64,000 nt of DNA from Sporosarcina sp. D27 (GCF_000586555.1 NZ_AZUC01000060.1:59064-123063); one strand, 5' to 3'; shown: positions 1 through 8,459, counted from the stretch's first letter. Notes: generated from the letters alone by a model not told the origin. Numbers and translations: made by a program.

Positions 1-297
1 TTCGCTGGCAGTTGGACGAGCGTCCTGGGACAACTGTCCGATTGAGCCAAAGTACTGATGTGAGTGCGTTTCAAGCATGTTTCATCCGAACACTTCTACT
101 ATATTCCACTATTGAAATAGAGAAGGGACAGATGGCTGTGGACGAACTTCTTATGGGGACTAGGAATTTCAGCAAAACAAAAGCGATTGCAACTATTTAG
201 GAAGTATTGTAGGATGAACGTATTAGAAAACCTGTCCAGACTTTTCCAGATTCCTTGAAGGCTTGGATAGCTACATATAGTCTTGAAGGAGATTCGA

Positions 298-606
298 ATG
301 GAGGAGAACGAAGTGGGAGTCCACAATGTAATGGAAGATGTCGTTCGTGATACCTTGTTGTCGTATAAGAATAAAATGAATCTTACGTGTGACTGCGAGC
401 AGTGCTTGAATGATATTTCGGCACTCGCCCTCAATGAGTTGCCACCCCGGTACATTGCTAACTCAAAATATAGTCCGTATGTCCGTGCGACCCATGAAGC
501 GGATCATCAAGGAATCACCAATATTATAGCCATCATCGCTAAATCAGCAGCTCTTGTTTCGCAGAGCCCACGCTGTGAGACGTTTGCCATGAAAAAAGGG
601 CAGTAA
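298..606 (+). CDS. comFB: ComFB family late competence protein
   Basis: Small 102-residue protein of the ComFB family. The cysteine cluster CDCEQC near residue 35, followed by NDISALALNELPPRYI, matches the B. subtilis ComFB pattern (CTCQVCQNDVLALSLNKVSPRYV), and SAALVSQSPR near the end is also conserved. The cysteines suggest a structural zinc. ComFB-family proteins in cyanobacteria and Bacillus have been reported as cyclic-di-nucleotide receptors; that is family knowledge, not visible here. I chose the ATG at 298 because GAAGGAGA lies six bases upstream; a TTG at 283 is in frame but sits inside the ribosome binding site. In B. subtilis comFB lies between comFA and comFC. Here it is displaced about 5 kb upstream and has its own terminator. 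Confidence 0.88.
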   Translation: MEENEVGVHNVMEDVVRDTLLSYKNKMNLTCDCEQCLNDISALALNELPPRYIANSKYSPYVRATHEADHQGITNIIAIIAKSAALVSQSPRCETFAMKKGQ

Positions 607-643
607 AAAAACACCGAAGCGATTGTGGCTTCGGTGTTTTTTC
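605..643 (+). terminator. Rho-independent terminator of comFB
   Basis: Ten-base-pair stem ACACCGAAGC/GCTTCGGTGT with a seven-base loop, followed by six Ts and preceded by an A tract. It starts directly at the comFB stop codon. Confidence 0.9.
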
Positions 644-668
644 TTCACTAGCAATATAATTCACGGTG

Positions 669-796
669 TCGATTTCCGCTTCTGGCGGACGCGGCCTACA
701 GGATGTAGGTCATGCAACCGTTGCGGCAGGACGTCGCGAACTTAGGTTGTTTCCATTGGTATCCCTCCGGAGTAGCCGCCATCCGCTTCAATCAAC
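669..796 (-). repeat. 128-bp hairpin-ended dispersed repeat, copy A
   Basis: Read on the minus strand this segment begins CGTTGATTGAAGCG, then a GGCGGCTACTCCGGAGGGA block, and ends GCGTCCGCCAGAAGCGGAAATCGA. The same architecture and the same ~128-bp length recur at 8134 and 40812 on the plus strand. The two ends are roughly inverse-complementary, so the element can fold back. The middle of this copy differs from the other two, which are near-identical to each other. No coding potential is seen. Confidence 0.65.
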
Positions 797-833
797 GGGA
801 CTGTCTTGAATCACTAGATATTGACATTAAAGT

Positions 834-1643
834 TTATTTCAACAATCCAAGTGATTCCTGCAATGTACTATTGACATGTTTGATCAATAACTCGTCGCCT
901 TTTTTTCGGATGTCGGATCCGACAAAGTCCATCATCTCTCTCGCCATATCGGCGTCTTCTAACAGGGATAACGACTTATTCAAGTTCACTTCAAAAACGC
1001 CAGCGTTCGTTAGATGATGTTCTAACGATTCCATTTGCGAACCGATTTTTGTGAGGTATCCTGTCACTGTCCCTAACGCTTGATCAATCGTACTAATCAG
1101 CTTGTCTGCGTCCTCCTGCGTCGCTAGTGATGCGCCGCCAAGCCCAATCGCATCTGTATGGACGTCAAACAAGCTAATCTTCATATGCTGCGAGGCGTTT
1201 CCACCTACTTGAAGCGTTAGCTCGCTATCTTCTCCGAGAATCTTCATCGTATTGAACTCGAGCTTATCCGCTGTATCATTAATCGCAGCAAAAATCTGTT
1301 CCAGTTCCAATCCGCTTGCTACACGGTCTGAATCCGTAAACGTGCCATTCGCAGACTGAACCGCCAATTCACGTGCTCGTTGCAACAGGCCGTTGACGTT
1401 GTTCATCCCTTCGTTGGATGATTCGAGAACAGACAATCCGTCTTGCATATTGCGCTGGGCTTGTGAAATCCCGCGGATCTGTGCGCGCATCGTCTCAGAA
1501 ATCGCAGAGCCCGCCGCATTATCGGCACTCGTTGCAATTTTTAATCCGCTACCTAGATGGCGTAACGACTTCTCAATCTGCTTATCGTTCCGCACTCCGC
1601 GGTTCGCTGCCATCTGTATTTGTTCGTTGCTATTTATACGCAC
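834..1643 (-). CDS. Divergent minor flagellin
   Basis: Flagellin of 269 residues with recognisable N- and C-terminal D0/D1 segments and almost no D2/D3. The N-terminus has MRINSN, LRHLGSGLKI, SADNAAGSAISE and RAQIRGISQAQRNMQDG; the C-terminal half has LSLLEDADMAREMMDF. The last ~30 residues depart from the usual flagellin end: FVGSDIRKKGDELLIKHVNS, closing in LGLLK, instead of the NNILTQAAQAM type. That end is the D0 helix packing inside the filament. I chose the GTG at 1643, giving the canonical MRIN start with GAGGTG six bases upstream; a GTG at 1652 overlaps the ribosome binding site. It is divergent from a FliS-like chaperone gene at 1753, so the two probably work together as a minor or specialised filament subunit and its chaperone. 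It is clearly not the main flagellin (hag at 13574). Confidence 0.88.
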   Translation of the reverse strand: MRINSNEQIQMAANRGVRNDKQIEKSLRHLGSGLKIATSADNAAGSAISETMRAQIRGISQAQRNMQDGLSVLESSNEGMNNVNGLLQRARELAVQSANGTFTDSDRVASGLELEQIFAAINDTADKLEFNTMKILGEDSELTLQVGGNASQHMKISLFDVHTDAIGLGGASLATQEDADKLISTIDQALGTVTGYLTKIGSQMESLEHHLTNAGVFEVNLNKSLSLLEDADMAREMMDFVGSDIRKKGDELLIKHVNSTLQESLGLLK

Positions 1644-1683
1644 GTGGCTCACCTCATTTATGTAAATAATGGCTTCTCATATT

Positions 1684-1710
1684 ATATCGACCGAAAGTCA
1701 TGAAATTGAA
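1684..1710 (-). promoter_or_regulatory. SigD-like promoter for minor flagellin
   Basis: On the minus strand GTCGATAT lies 15 bases after TTCA. The SigD consensus is TAAA-N15-GCCGATAT, so the -10 is a 7/8 match and the -35 is weak. It is back to back with the promoter at 1701, the two -35 boxes lying within ten bases. Confidence 0.5.
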
Positions 1711-1727
1711 TGCTAACTTGCCGATAT
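1701..1727 (+). promoter_or_regulatory. SigD promoter for FliS-like gene
   Basis: TGAA, 15 bases, then a perfect GCCGATAT (1720-1727), 25 bases before the start codon at 1753. This matches the SigD flagellar consensus with one change in the -35. Confidence 0.75.
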
Positions 1728-1752
1728 AGAAAGAAGAACGGAGGCGGAGTGG

Positions 1753-2139
1753 ATGATCACTGTCAAACAAGCGGTTACAGCCTATCGCAAAATGAATGCC
1801 AAATCGCTACCGCCACTTACTGCGGTATGCCAAGCACTGGCAGCAATCGACCAGCAATTGGATGCTTCGCTTCACCATCTCGAACAAAACGACAAACGCT
1901 GGCGGGACGGACTCCTACAAGCCCAACAATTGGTCTTCGAATTAATGGCAATGACCGACGCTACTTCTGTAGAAGGCGAGCGATTGCTGACACTCTACAT
2001 TTATGCAAATCAAACTCTAGTGACTGCATCGCTCAAAGCGGACGTGGATGCTATTTCGGAAGCACAGGCGATCGTGAGGAACCTACATACCGATTGGCAA
2101 CATGCAAAGAAGAAGCAAGTGCATACATCGTATATATAA
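1753..2139 (+). CDS. FliS-like flagellar chaperone paralog
   Basis: Protein of 128 residues with the FliS helical-bundle pattern: VKQAVTAYRKMNAKSLPP at the N-terminus (compare NPYATYQNNSVTTSTPGEL in the canonical FliS at 26834), then RLLTLYIYANQTLVTASLKAD, matching the LYEFANSRLVDGNIKND region of FliS, and a closing VRNLHTDWQHAKKK matching EFRDTWKQVI. FliS binds the flagellin C-terminal D0 helix in the cytosol and prevents early polymerisation. Because the neighbouring minor flagellin has an unusual C-terminus, a dedicated chaperone makes sense; that is inference. ATG with GGAGG upstream. The gene ends in its own terminator, so it is probably monocistronic. Confidence 0.75.
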   Translation: MITVKQAVTAYRKMNAKSLPPLTAVCQALAAIDQQLDASLHHLEQNDKRWRDGLLQAQQLVFELMAMTDATSVEGERLLTLYIYANQTLVTASLKADVDAISEAQAIVRNLHTDWQHAKKKQVHTSYI

Positions 2140-2166
2140 AAAGCTGCCCGCGGAGGTAGCTTTTTT
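2138..2166 (+). terminator. Terminator of FliS-like gene
   Basis: Stem AGCTGCC/GGTAGCT (one G-U pair) with a six-base loop and a T6 tail, overlapping the stop codon of the FliS-like gene. Confidence 0.85.
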
Positions 2167-2182
2167 GTATGGAGAGTGATGG

Positions 2183-2430
2183 TAGCGGGCGGGTGCGGAG
2201 AGGAAACGAGCGGGTACGGAGGTGAAACGATCGGGTGCGGAGGTGAAATGATCGGGTGCGGAGGTGAAACGATCGGGTGCGGAGAGAAAACGAGCGGGTG
2301 CGGAATGGAAACGGGCGGGTACGGAGGTGAAACAAGCGGGTGCGGAGAGGAAACGAGCGGGTGCGGAGGTGAAACGAGCGGGTACGGAGAGAAAACGAGC
2401 GGGTACCAAGAAAAAACGAGCAGGTACAGC
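2183..2430 (+). repeat. Tandem 21-bp repeat array, about 12 units
   Basis: Degenerate tandem units of 21 bp, typically GAGCGGGTGCGGAGGTGAAAC, with GAGC or GATC opening most units and GGTGC or GGTAC alternating inside. It sits between the convergent ends of the FliS-like gene and the enoyl-CoA hydratase gene. Because 21 is divisible by three, all six frames are nearly open, so the long reading frames through it are not evidence of coding. No start with a ribosome binding site fits. It belongs with the arrays near 30.6, 46.0 and 56.6 kb. Confidence 0.9.
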
Positions 2431-2499
2431 GAATCTGCTCCTCCATCCCCACACAAAAACACGAATCTACCACAAAGCAGATCCGTGTGTCCCTCCCTC

Positions 2500-3276
2500 T
2501 TATCTCCCTTTAAACTCCGGCTTCCTCTTTTCCGCAAACGCATTCAACGCTTCAATTCGATCCTCGGTCGGAATCGTGATTTCATACGCCTTTCGTTCAA
2601 TCGTAAGTCCCGTCCCAAGATCCGCCTTCATTCCTTGTTTTATCGCAAATTTCGCTTGTTGCACTCCAATTGGCCCATTTGCGAGAATTTTGTCGGCAAA
2701 TGCCTGTGTCTCTTCTTTCAATACAGTATCTTCGACAGTACGCGTCACGAGTCCGCACAATGCGGCAGCAGATGCGCTCAATCGCTGTGCGGTCAAAATG
2801 AGCTCAAGCGCTTTTGCTTCTCCTACGAGACGCGGTAAACGCTGGGTTCCTCCAGCACCTGGAATGATCGCAAGACCCGTTTCCGTCAGTCCCATAACAG
2901 CGGACATTGCAGCGAATCGGAAATCGCAAGCAAGCGCGAGTTCCATCCCACCACCAAACGCGAAGCCATTGATCATCGCGATTGTAGGCTGCGGTAGCTG
3001 ATCAATCATCGTGAAAACGTCTCCGATTTTGTTCAAATTGCGTTTCACGTCAACGTCCGTTAACGTCTTTCGTTCTTTTAAATCTGCCCCTACACTAAGC
3101 GCGCGGTCCCCAGCTCCTGTTAGTACAACAACACGTACTTCAGGATCAATGCGAAGTTGCTCGACCGTTTCACCAAGTTCGCGAATCATGTCGTAATTGA
3201 ACGCATTCATCGAATCAGGTCGATTCAACGTTACCCAAGCGAGTCCATTTTTCTTTTCCAATAAAATTGTTTCCAT
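2500..3276 (-). CDS. Enoyl-CoA hydratase/isomerase family protein
   Basis: Crotonase-fold enzyme of 258 residues that probably hydrates a 2-enoyl-CoA in fatty-acid or branched-chain amino-acid breakdown. Visible motifs are LNRPDSMNAFNYDM (N-terminal CoA-binding strand), AFGGGMELALACDFR (oxyanion-hole GG and the first catalytic Glu) and GLTETGLAIIPGAGGTQRLPR (second Glu and the PGAGGTQRL signature). Both catalytic glutamates are present, which supports hydratase activity. Length and sequence resemble B. subtilis YngF (methylglutaconyl-CoA hydratase), but the exact substrate cannot be read. The ATG at 3276 follows GGGGGTG; an ATG seven codons upstream lacks a good site. No pathway partners are adjacent. 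Confidence 0.88.
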   Translation of the reverse strand: METILLEKKNGLAWVTLNRPDSMNAFNYDMIRELGETVEQLRIDPEVRVVVLTGAGDRALSVGADLKERKTLTDVDVKRNLNKIGDVFTMIDQLPQPTIAMINGFAFGGGMELALACDFRFAAMSAVMGLTETGLAIIPGAGGTQRLPRLVGEAKALELILTAQRLSASAAALCGLVTRTVEDTVLKEETQAFADKILANGPIGVQQAKFAIKQGMKADLGTGLTIERKAYEITIPTEDRIEALNAFAEKRKPEFKGR

Positions 3277-3430
3277 TCCATACACCCCCGAAATCATTGA
3301 ATACTCTTAAAACATATCATTTCAAAGAATTTGAAGCCAGAAGAAGGATATTATAGTAAAATATCAAACTTGCAAGTTAGTGCTAATTTGCTACAATATA
3401 GGAAAATGGACTAAGTTAGGTGGAATCCCA

Positions 3431-4663
3431 GTGGACGCAAGTGTATTTGTAGGCAGACAGCCGATTTTAGATCGTAATGGAAACCTTTTCGGCTATGAAC
3501 TTTTATATCGCAACAGTGAAGTGAACCGGTTTCCAAACGTCAATCCAGAAAAAGCGACAATCGGTGTATTAGTCAATACATTTCTCACGATCGGTGTCGA
3601 TCGCGTTTCGGGGACATATCCTTCTTTCATCAACTTTACGGGTGAGTTGTTGGCACAAGATCTGTATGACCATCTCAATCCAGCGAGAGTCATTATCGAA
3701 GTGTTGGAAGATGTCGAAATTACGCCGACACTTCTTACAAAACTACGGAAATTGAAAAACCAAGGCTTTCGTATCGCACTGGATGACTTTGTCCTTACAA
3801 AGCAATATGAAGTCGAAAAAGGATTGTTTGAAATTATCGATTTCATCAAAGTCGATTTCATCCAATCAGATCGACAAGAACGCGAACGGATTCAAAATTT
3901 CGTACGTGTCTATCCGAATGTTCAATTGCTAGCTGAAAAAATTGAAACTGAAGCCGAATTTGAGGAAGCGAAAAAAGCGGGATACACGCTCTTTCAAGGA
4001 TATTTCTTCGCAACTCCTGAAATCGTAAAGGGTGCTGAAGTCCCTGCGATTGACGAGCACAATTTCCGCATTATGGACCGACTGAATACCGAGCTCCCGA
4101 GTGTGCAGGAAGTGGCGGGACTCATTACGCAAGATATGTCACTCACTTACAAACTACTTCGCTTCATCAACACATATGCGTTTGGGATTCCAAGAAAAAT
4201 TACATCTATCCAACAAGCGATCGTCCTCATTGGATTGCAAGAAACAAAAAAATGGCTCTACATCATTACACTCCATCAAATGGGTGTTGGGCAAGGGAAA
4301 GGGAGAACGAAAGTACTTGTCGATTATTCGCTTGTCCGAGCGAAATTGTGTGAGCTACTTGCAAAACGAAATGGACACCAAAACTCGGACGAATTTTTCT
4401 TAGTAGGCATGTTTTCGATGTTGGATGCGATATTACATCGTGATTGGCACGAAATTGAACACGATATTCCTCTTTCGGATGAAGTAATGAAAACATTAAT
4501 GGGGCAAACGACAAAGATGACCCCGTTCCTTCAAATCGCGATTGCTGTCGAACGTCTCGACTTGCCACAGATGAAAGTGCTATGTAAGGAACTTGACATC
4601 CCGTTGAACGATTTGTGTGTGTATTCCCAAGAAGCGATCCGTTGGGGACGTCAGCTTGACTAA
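3431..4663 (+). CDS. EAL-HDOD signalling protein (YuxH-like)
   Basis: Protein of 410 residues with two domains. Residues ~1-205 form an EAL-type fold beginning VFVGRQPILDRNGNLFGYELLYR. Residues ~210-400 form an HDOD domain (MDRLNTELPSVQEVAGLITQDMSLTYKLLRFIN). The catalytic EAL motif is replaced by ELLYR and several metal ligands of active phosphodiesterases are not evident, so c-di-GMP hydrolysis is unlikely; YuxH-type proteins are regarded as degenerate. HDOD domains act in signalling output in other bacteria. I chose GTG 3431, preceded by AGGTGG, which gives a start equivalent to YuxH. It stands alone between the hydratase gene and degV, within a neighbourhood rich in motility genes. Confidence 0.88.
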   Translation: MDASVFVGRQPILDRNGNLFGYELLYRNSEVNRFPNVNPEKATIGVLVNTFLTIGVDRVSGTYPSFINFTGELLAQDLYDHLNPARVIIEVLEDVEITPTLLTKLRKLKNQGFRIALDDFVLTKQYEVEKGLFEIIDFIKVDFIQSDRQERERIQNFVRVYPNVQLLAEKIETEAEFEEAKKAGYTLFQGYFFATPEIVKGAEVPAIDEHNFRIMDRLNTELPSVQEVAGLITQDMSLTYKLLRFINTYAFGIPRKITSIQQAIVLIGLQETKKWLYIITLHQMGVGQGKGRTKVLVDYSLVRAKLCELLAKRNGHQNSDEFFLVGMFSMLDAILHRDWHEIEHDIPLSDEVMKTLMGQTTKMTPFLQIAIAVERLDLPQMKVLCKELDIPLNDLCVYSQEAIRWGRQLD

Positions 4664-4740
4664 AAAAATTTTACTTTTCATCGCATTGCATTTCCCAATT
4701 CTAGCGCAATTCGTTAGAATGAGGAAAGGAGTTGATGAGA

Positions 4741-5595
4741 GTGAAAATTGCAGTTGTTACAGACAGTACGGCCTACTTACCCGAAGACTTGCGCAAGCGG
4801 CTACAGATCCATATTGTTCCGCTCGCAGTAACAATAGATGGACAAGATTATGACGAAGAAATCGATTTAACCTCTAAAGAATTTTACGACAAAGTACGTG
4901 GAGATGGACCGTTACCGAAAACTTCGCAACCGTCCGTCGGCCAATTCGCAGCGAAGTTCAACGAATTGAAAGACGCAGGTGCAGAGGGAATTATTTCTAT
5001 TCACTTGTCGAGTGGCATCAGTGGTACATACGCTGGCGCCATCCAAGCGGGCGAGTTGGCTGCAAACTTGGACGTTCGTGTTTTCGATTCGGAAATCTCT
5101 TGTTACATGCAAGGGTTCTACGCGATTCGTGCAGCGGAACTGGCACAAGCAGGCGCTTCGATGAGCGACATTATGAGCGAACTCGCAGACATGAAACAAA
5201 CGATGCGTGCGTATTTCATGGTCGATGATTTGTCTCACTTGCAACGTGGTGGCAGACTATCCAGTGCACAAGCATTAATTGGCGGCCTACTACAAGTGAA
5301 ACCTATTCTACATTTTGTCGATAAAGTCATTGTGCCTTTCGAGAAAATCCGGACACGTAAAAAAGCGATGAAGCGGATCGCAGACATGCTCGCTGAAGAC
5401 GCAGCGAAAATGCCTCTTGAAGCCTCCATCATTCATGGAAATCAACCTGAAGAGGCGGAACTTTGGCTAGCAGAATTGAGCGAACGTCTGCCAGATGTCA
5501 AATTCACCATCAGTCATTTTGGTCCTGTTATCGGTACTCATCTCGGTGAAGGTGCCATGGGACTCGGTTGGGTCAAACGGAAAACGAACAATTAA
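4741..5595 (+). CDS. degV: DegV family fatty-acid-binding protein
   Basis: Protein of 284 residues with the DegV fold: MKIAVVTDSTAYLP at the start, PKTSQPSVGQF (TSQPS loop), SIHLSSGISGTY (SSGISGTY lipid head-group site), HLQRGGRLS and GPVIGTHLGEGAMGLGW at the end. Family members bind a fatty acid, and FakB proteins deliver it to the kinase FakA; no fakA is seen here. In B. subtilis the degV-like gene yviA also precedes comFA, so this position is conserved. The GTG at 4741 gives nine bases to AAGGAG; an ATG at 4735 is equally in frame but only three bases away. A second paralog lies at 58628. Confidence 0.9.
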   Translation: MKIAVVTDSTAYLPEDLRKRLQIHIVPLAVTIDGQDYDEEIDLTSKEFYDKVRGDGPLPKTSQPSVGQFAAKFNELKDAGAEGIISIHLSSGISGTYAGAIQAGELAANLDVRVFDSEISCYMQGFYAIRAAELAQAGASMSDIMSELADMKQTMRAYFMVDDLSHLQRGGRLSSAQALIGGLLQVKPILHFVDKVIVPFEKIRTRKKAMKRIADMLAEDAAKMPLEASIIHGNQPEEAELWLAELSERLPDVKFTISHFGPVIGTHLGEGAMGLGWVKRKTNN

Positions 5596-5613
5596 ACAGT
5601 AGGGGGTGTGCGG

Positions 5614-6993
5614 ATGAACAAACCATTCGATCCGGCCGTCAGAGACTTTCTGGACGGTCGCATTTGGTTGCGCCAGCACACGCCTTTTTCTGTGGAAATA
5701 ATCAACGAGCATATTGAGAGTGGAATGATTGAAACGACTCCCGGAGTCACAATGAAAAAAGGATTGTTCGGGCAAATTAGCTGTAAATGTATTCGATGCG
5801 AAAACGAAGACCCTCAACTATTCACCTCGTTCGATTGTCTGCAATGCGAAGGTCCATGTGCGTATTGCCGTAACTGCCTGCAAATGGGAAGAGTCTCCGT
5901 TTGTACGGAACTCATCGTCTGGAATGGCCCACGTACCTTGTATCCGACAGAACACGCTTTAGCCTGGGAAGGTACATTGACGAAACACCAAAAACGTGCT
6001 TCTGAAGAGTTATATGAAAGTACGGTGAGGGCTCGTCCGCACCTAATTCACGCAGTTTGTGGATCCGGAAAAACGGAAATTTTGTTTGAACCGATACATA
6101 AATTACTAGTAGCAGGCAAACGCATATGCATAGCAGCACCTCGCGTCGACGTTATATTAGAACTTGAACCACGACTACGCGCAGCATTTCCATCGACAAA
6201 ACTGGAAGCATTGTATGGAGGGGCAGATGTCAAAGCATTCGAAGCCCAACTTATCCTAGCAACCACCCATCAGCTTTACCGATTTTGCCATGCATTCGAC
6301 GCGATTTTTGTCGACGAAGCCGATGCTTTTCCATATACTGCAGAGAAAACCCTTCAGCACGCCGTCCGAAAAGCTGCAAAACCAGCTGCACCAATCCACT
6401 TCGTCACCGCAACACCATCAGACAAATTACTGGCAGACATCAAGAAAAAAGGGGCAGTCTCGACCATCTATCGTCGCTATCATGGTCACCCACTCCCTGG
6501 CCCACGATATGAACCACTCTGGAATTACTCCAAAGAGCTAGCCAAAGGAAAAATACCGAAAGCACTTGAAAACTGGATCATACAACGGCTCGATCTGAAC
6601 GAACCATTCCTAGTATTCTTTCATGAAATTGAACTAATGATGAAAGCAGAACAAGCCATCCGGCAACTGGACGATCGAATCCGAGCAGTCCATTCTGCAC
6701 ACCCTGACCGTAAACAGCACGTCCAAGCCTTGCGTGCTGGGAAGATACCGGGTTTGCTGACGACAACGATCTTAGAACGGGGTATAACTATTAAAAACAT
6801 TCAAGTGGCAGTAGTGGGTGCTGAACAATCCATATTTGACGCTGGCGCACTCGTTCAAATCGGAGGTCGTGTTGGTCGAAATGTGAACCATCCGTCAGGC
6901 GAATTTGTGTTGTTTCATAATGGAATCAGTTATGCAATGGACCACGCGCGTCGGGAAATAAAGCGGCTGAATGCTGGAGGGGATCAACCATGA
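5614..6993 (+). CDS. comFA: ComFA DNA-uptake helicase/translocase
   Basis: Protein of 459 residues. It has an N-terminal four-cysteine zinc finger (CKCIRCE, then CLQCEGPCAYCRNCLQMG, about residues 50-95) and a superfamily 2 helicase core: HAVCGSGKTE (Walker A), FVDEADAFPY (Walker B, DEAD-like), FVTATPS (motif III), LTTTILERGITI (motif V) and IGGRVGRN (motif VI). ComFA is a membrane-associated ATPase that drives inward transport of single-stranded transforming DNA through ComEC. ATG 5614 follows AGGGGGTG by five bases. Its stop overlaps the start of comFC (ATGA), showing translational coupling. Confidence 0.96.
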   Translation: MNKPFDPAVRDFLDGRIWLRQHTPFSVEIINEHIESGMIETTPGVTMKKGLFGQISCKCIRCENEDPQLFTSFDCLQCEGPCAYCRNCLQMGRVSVCTELIVWNGPRTLYPTEHALAWEGTLTKHQKRASEELYESTVRARPHLIHAVCGSGKTEILFEPIHKLLVAGKRICIAAPRVDVILELEPRLRAAFPSTKLEALYGGADVKAFEAQLILATTHQLYRFCHAFDAIFVDEADAFPYTAEKTLQHAVRKAAKPAAPIHFVTATPSDKLLADIKKKGAVSTIYRRYHGHPLPGPRYEPLWNYSKELAKGKIPKALENWIIQRLDLNEPFLVFFHEIELMMKAEQAIRQLDDRIRAVHSAHPDRKQHVQALRAGKIPGLLTTTILERGITIKNIQVAVVGAEQSIFDAGALVQIGGRVGRNVNHPSGEFVLFHNGISYAMDHARREIKRLNAGGDQP

Positions 6994-7601
6994 ACCCATG
7001 CTTACTTTGTATGAAACCAATTTCGGAAGTTGCCTCCTGGCAATCGTTCTTCGCTTTAGAAAAGAAAAAGACACTTTGTGACGACTGTTCAAAACGCTTC
7101 GTTCGTGCCGACATAAAGGAAGAAGGGGACGTATTAGATGCCGTTCATTCTCTGTACGAGTACGACGAAGCAATGCGGGATTGGCTCCATCAATACAAGT
7201 TCCTGCAAGATGTAGCACTTGCACAAGTGTTCTCAAACGAACTGCGACGGGCATTTTCAAGCACGGATACAATCGTTCCCATACCAATGCATCCAGAACG
7301 TGCAAGGAGCAGGACATTTGCTCACGTGGAAACGTTATTGGATGGTGCAAAAAGACCCTATGTGCAGTTACTGGCTAAGACCAATACAAGTGTCATGGGG
7401 GAAAAGTCCAGACATGAGCGATTGAACATGGAACAGTTGTTTGAACTCATACCGGGGGCAGTTGTACAACCGATCACGTATCGATTGGTGGACGATATTT
7501 ATACGACGGGAACGACGTTGCGTCAGGCAGCAACCGTCTTGAAACAAGCAGGCGCCGCAAGGGTAGAAGCAGTATCCCTGATTCGATCAATTCAGAAATA
7601 A
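6990..7601 (+). CDS. comFC: ComFC phosphoribosyltransferase-fold competence protein
   Basis: Protein of 203 residues. It opens with two cysteine pairs (CLLCMK, CDDCSK) forming a zinc finger and continues with a phosphoribosyltransferase fold whose PRPP loop LVDDIYTTGTTL is clear near residue 165; IVPIPMHPERARSRTF precedes it. ComFC works with ComFA in transformation and resembles E. coli GntX. It overlaps comFA by four bases, giving an operon comFA-comFC-yvyF. comFB, normally between them in B. subtilis, is missing here and found at 298. Confidence 0.94.
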   Translation: MNPCLLCMKPISEVASWQSFFALEKKKTLCDDCSKRFVRADIKEEGDVLDAVHSLYEYDEAMRDWLHQYKFLQDVALAQVFSNELRRAFSSTDTIVPIPMHPERARSRTFAHVETLLDGAKRPYVQLLAKTNTSVMGEKSRHERLNMEQLFELIPGAVVQPITYRLVDDIYTTGTTLRQAATVLKQAGAARVEAVSLIRSIQK

Positions 7602-7619
7602 GTACAGGAGGAACTACAA

Positions 7620-8033
7620 ATGGCAGAACTAAGACATTGCCCATCATGTGGCGATTTTTTCAACTATACCGGTGTGCGTGAAGTGTGCGGGAAATGTGGG
7701 ATGAATGAAGAACGAATATACGAAGAAGTATACCGTTTCTTAAGGAAAAGAGAAAACCGTGCAGCTACGATCGAACGTATCGTCGAAATGACAGAAGCAA
7801 CAGAAGATATGCTTCACAAATGGGTACGAAAAGGTCGCTTGCAACCAGCTTTGTTTCCGAATCTAGGCTATCCATGCGATAATTGTGGGAAGCTGACTTC
7901 TAAAGGGAAACTGTGTGACGAATGTACAGCAGACTTAAAACAAGATTTAAAAACGTTTGAAGCAGCTACGGAGTTCCGTGAAGCGATTCAACAGAAAGAA
8001 CAAAGGACGTATCTCTCAGAACGTAAAAAATGA
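7620..8033 (+). CDS. yvyF: YvyF flagellar operon protein
   Basis: Protein of 137 residues with CPSCGDFF...CGKCG at the N-terminus and CDNCGKL...CDEC at the C-terminus, so two probable zinc ribbons flank a central helical segment (IVEMTEATEDMLHKWVRKGRL, a MerR/HTH-like helix pair). This matches the conserved YvyF family found between comFC and flgM in Bacillales. Its function is not known. AGGAGG precedes the ATG, and it follows comFC by 18 bases, so it is probably in the same operon. Confidence 0.88.
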   Translation: MAELRHCPSCGDFFNYTGVREVCGKCGMNEERIYEEVYRFLRKRENRAATIERIVEMTEATEDMLHKWVRKGRLQPALFPNLGYPCDNCGKLTSKGKLCDECTADLKQDLKTFEAATEFREAIQQKEQRTYLSERKK

Positions 8034-8133
8034 TCAATTGGCAGTTCTAGGGGTCATACAATGACTGTGTGGGATTGCCATTAATTTTTCTGGAATTTTA
8101 GATTAGCGACGCAAAAAGCGTCCAATAGGATCC

Positions 8134-8262
8134 TTTGATTGAAGTGAAAGACGGCGACTCCGGAGGGAACAGCGAAGATTGAAGACCCTGGACTGAGCGG
8201 AGCGAAGGAAGCGGCTGAAATCGAGCCCCTCGGAAAGCGTCCGTCTGTAACGTAAATCAAGA
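8134..8262 (+). repeat. 128-bp hairpin-ended dispersed repeat, copy B
   Basis: Runs from TTGATTGAAG through GACGGCGACTCCGGAGGGA, a purine-rich middle (GACTGAGCGGAGCGAAGG), to AGCGTCCGTCTG and AAATCAA. Nearly identical in sequence and length to the copy at 40812. It occupies the yvyF-flgM intergenic region (8034-8459), in which I see no gene. Confidence 0.85.
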
Positions 8263-8459
8263 CAGTCTAATATCCACTACTAATGAAATAGTTTTATTAC
8301 TCTAAGAATGGGTATGTGTAAAGCGCTACCAATCCAGTAGGTAATGAGATGTGGATATCCGGAAAACTGTAATTTCGTACGAAAGACCCTTCAACTACTC
8401 GGAATTCAACCGAAATAGTTACTAACAGCCAATAAATTTCGAAAGGAGCGAGAACAGAC

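Noticed and set aside
3..200. Open frame running in from the left edge, 65 residues, ending at 200
   Set aside because: No recognisable motif, no internal start with a ribosome binding site, and overlapped by a long antisense frame. It could be the tail of a gene outside the window, but the sequence does not support a call.
2176..2838. Long plus-strand frame with a Gly/Cys/Glu repeat (SGCGGET-like), and matching minus-strand frames
   Set aside because: The 21-bp repeat unit is a multiple of three, so all frames stay open by arithmetic. The frame also runs into the antisense of the enoyl-CoA hydratase gene.
8041..8130. Possible riboswitch or leader before flgM
   Set aside because: No recognisable aptamer or terminator pair; the only structured piece is the 128-bp repeat.
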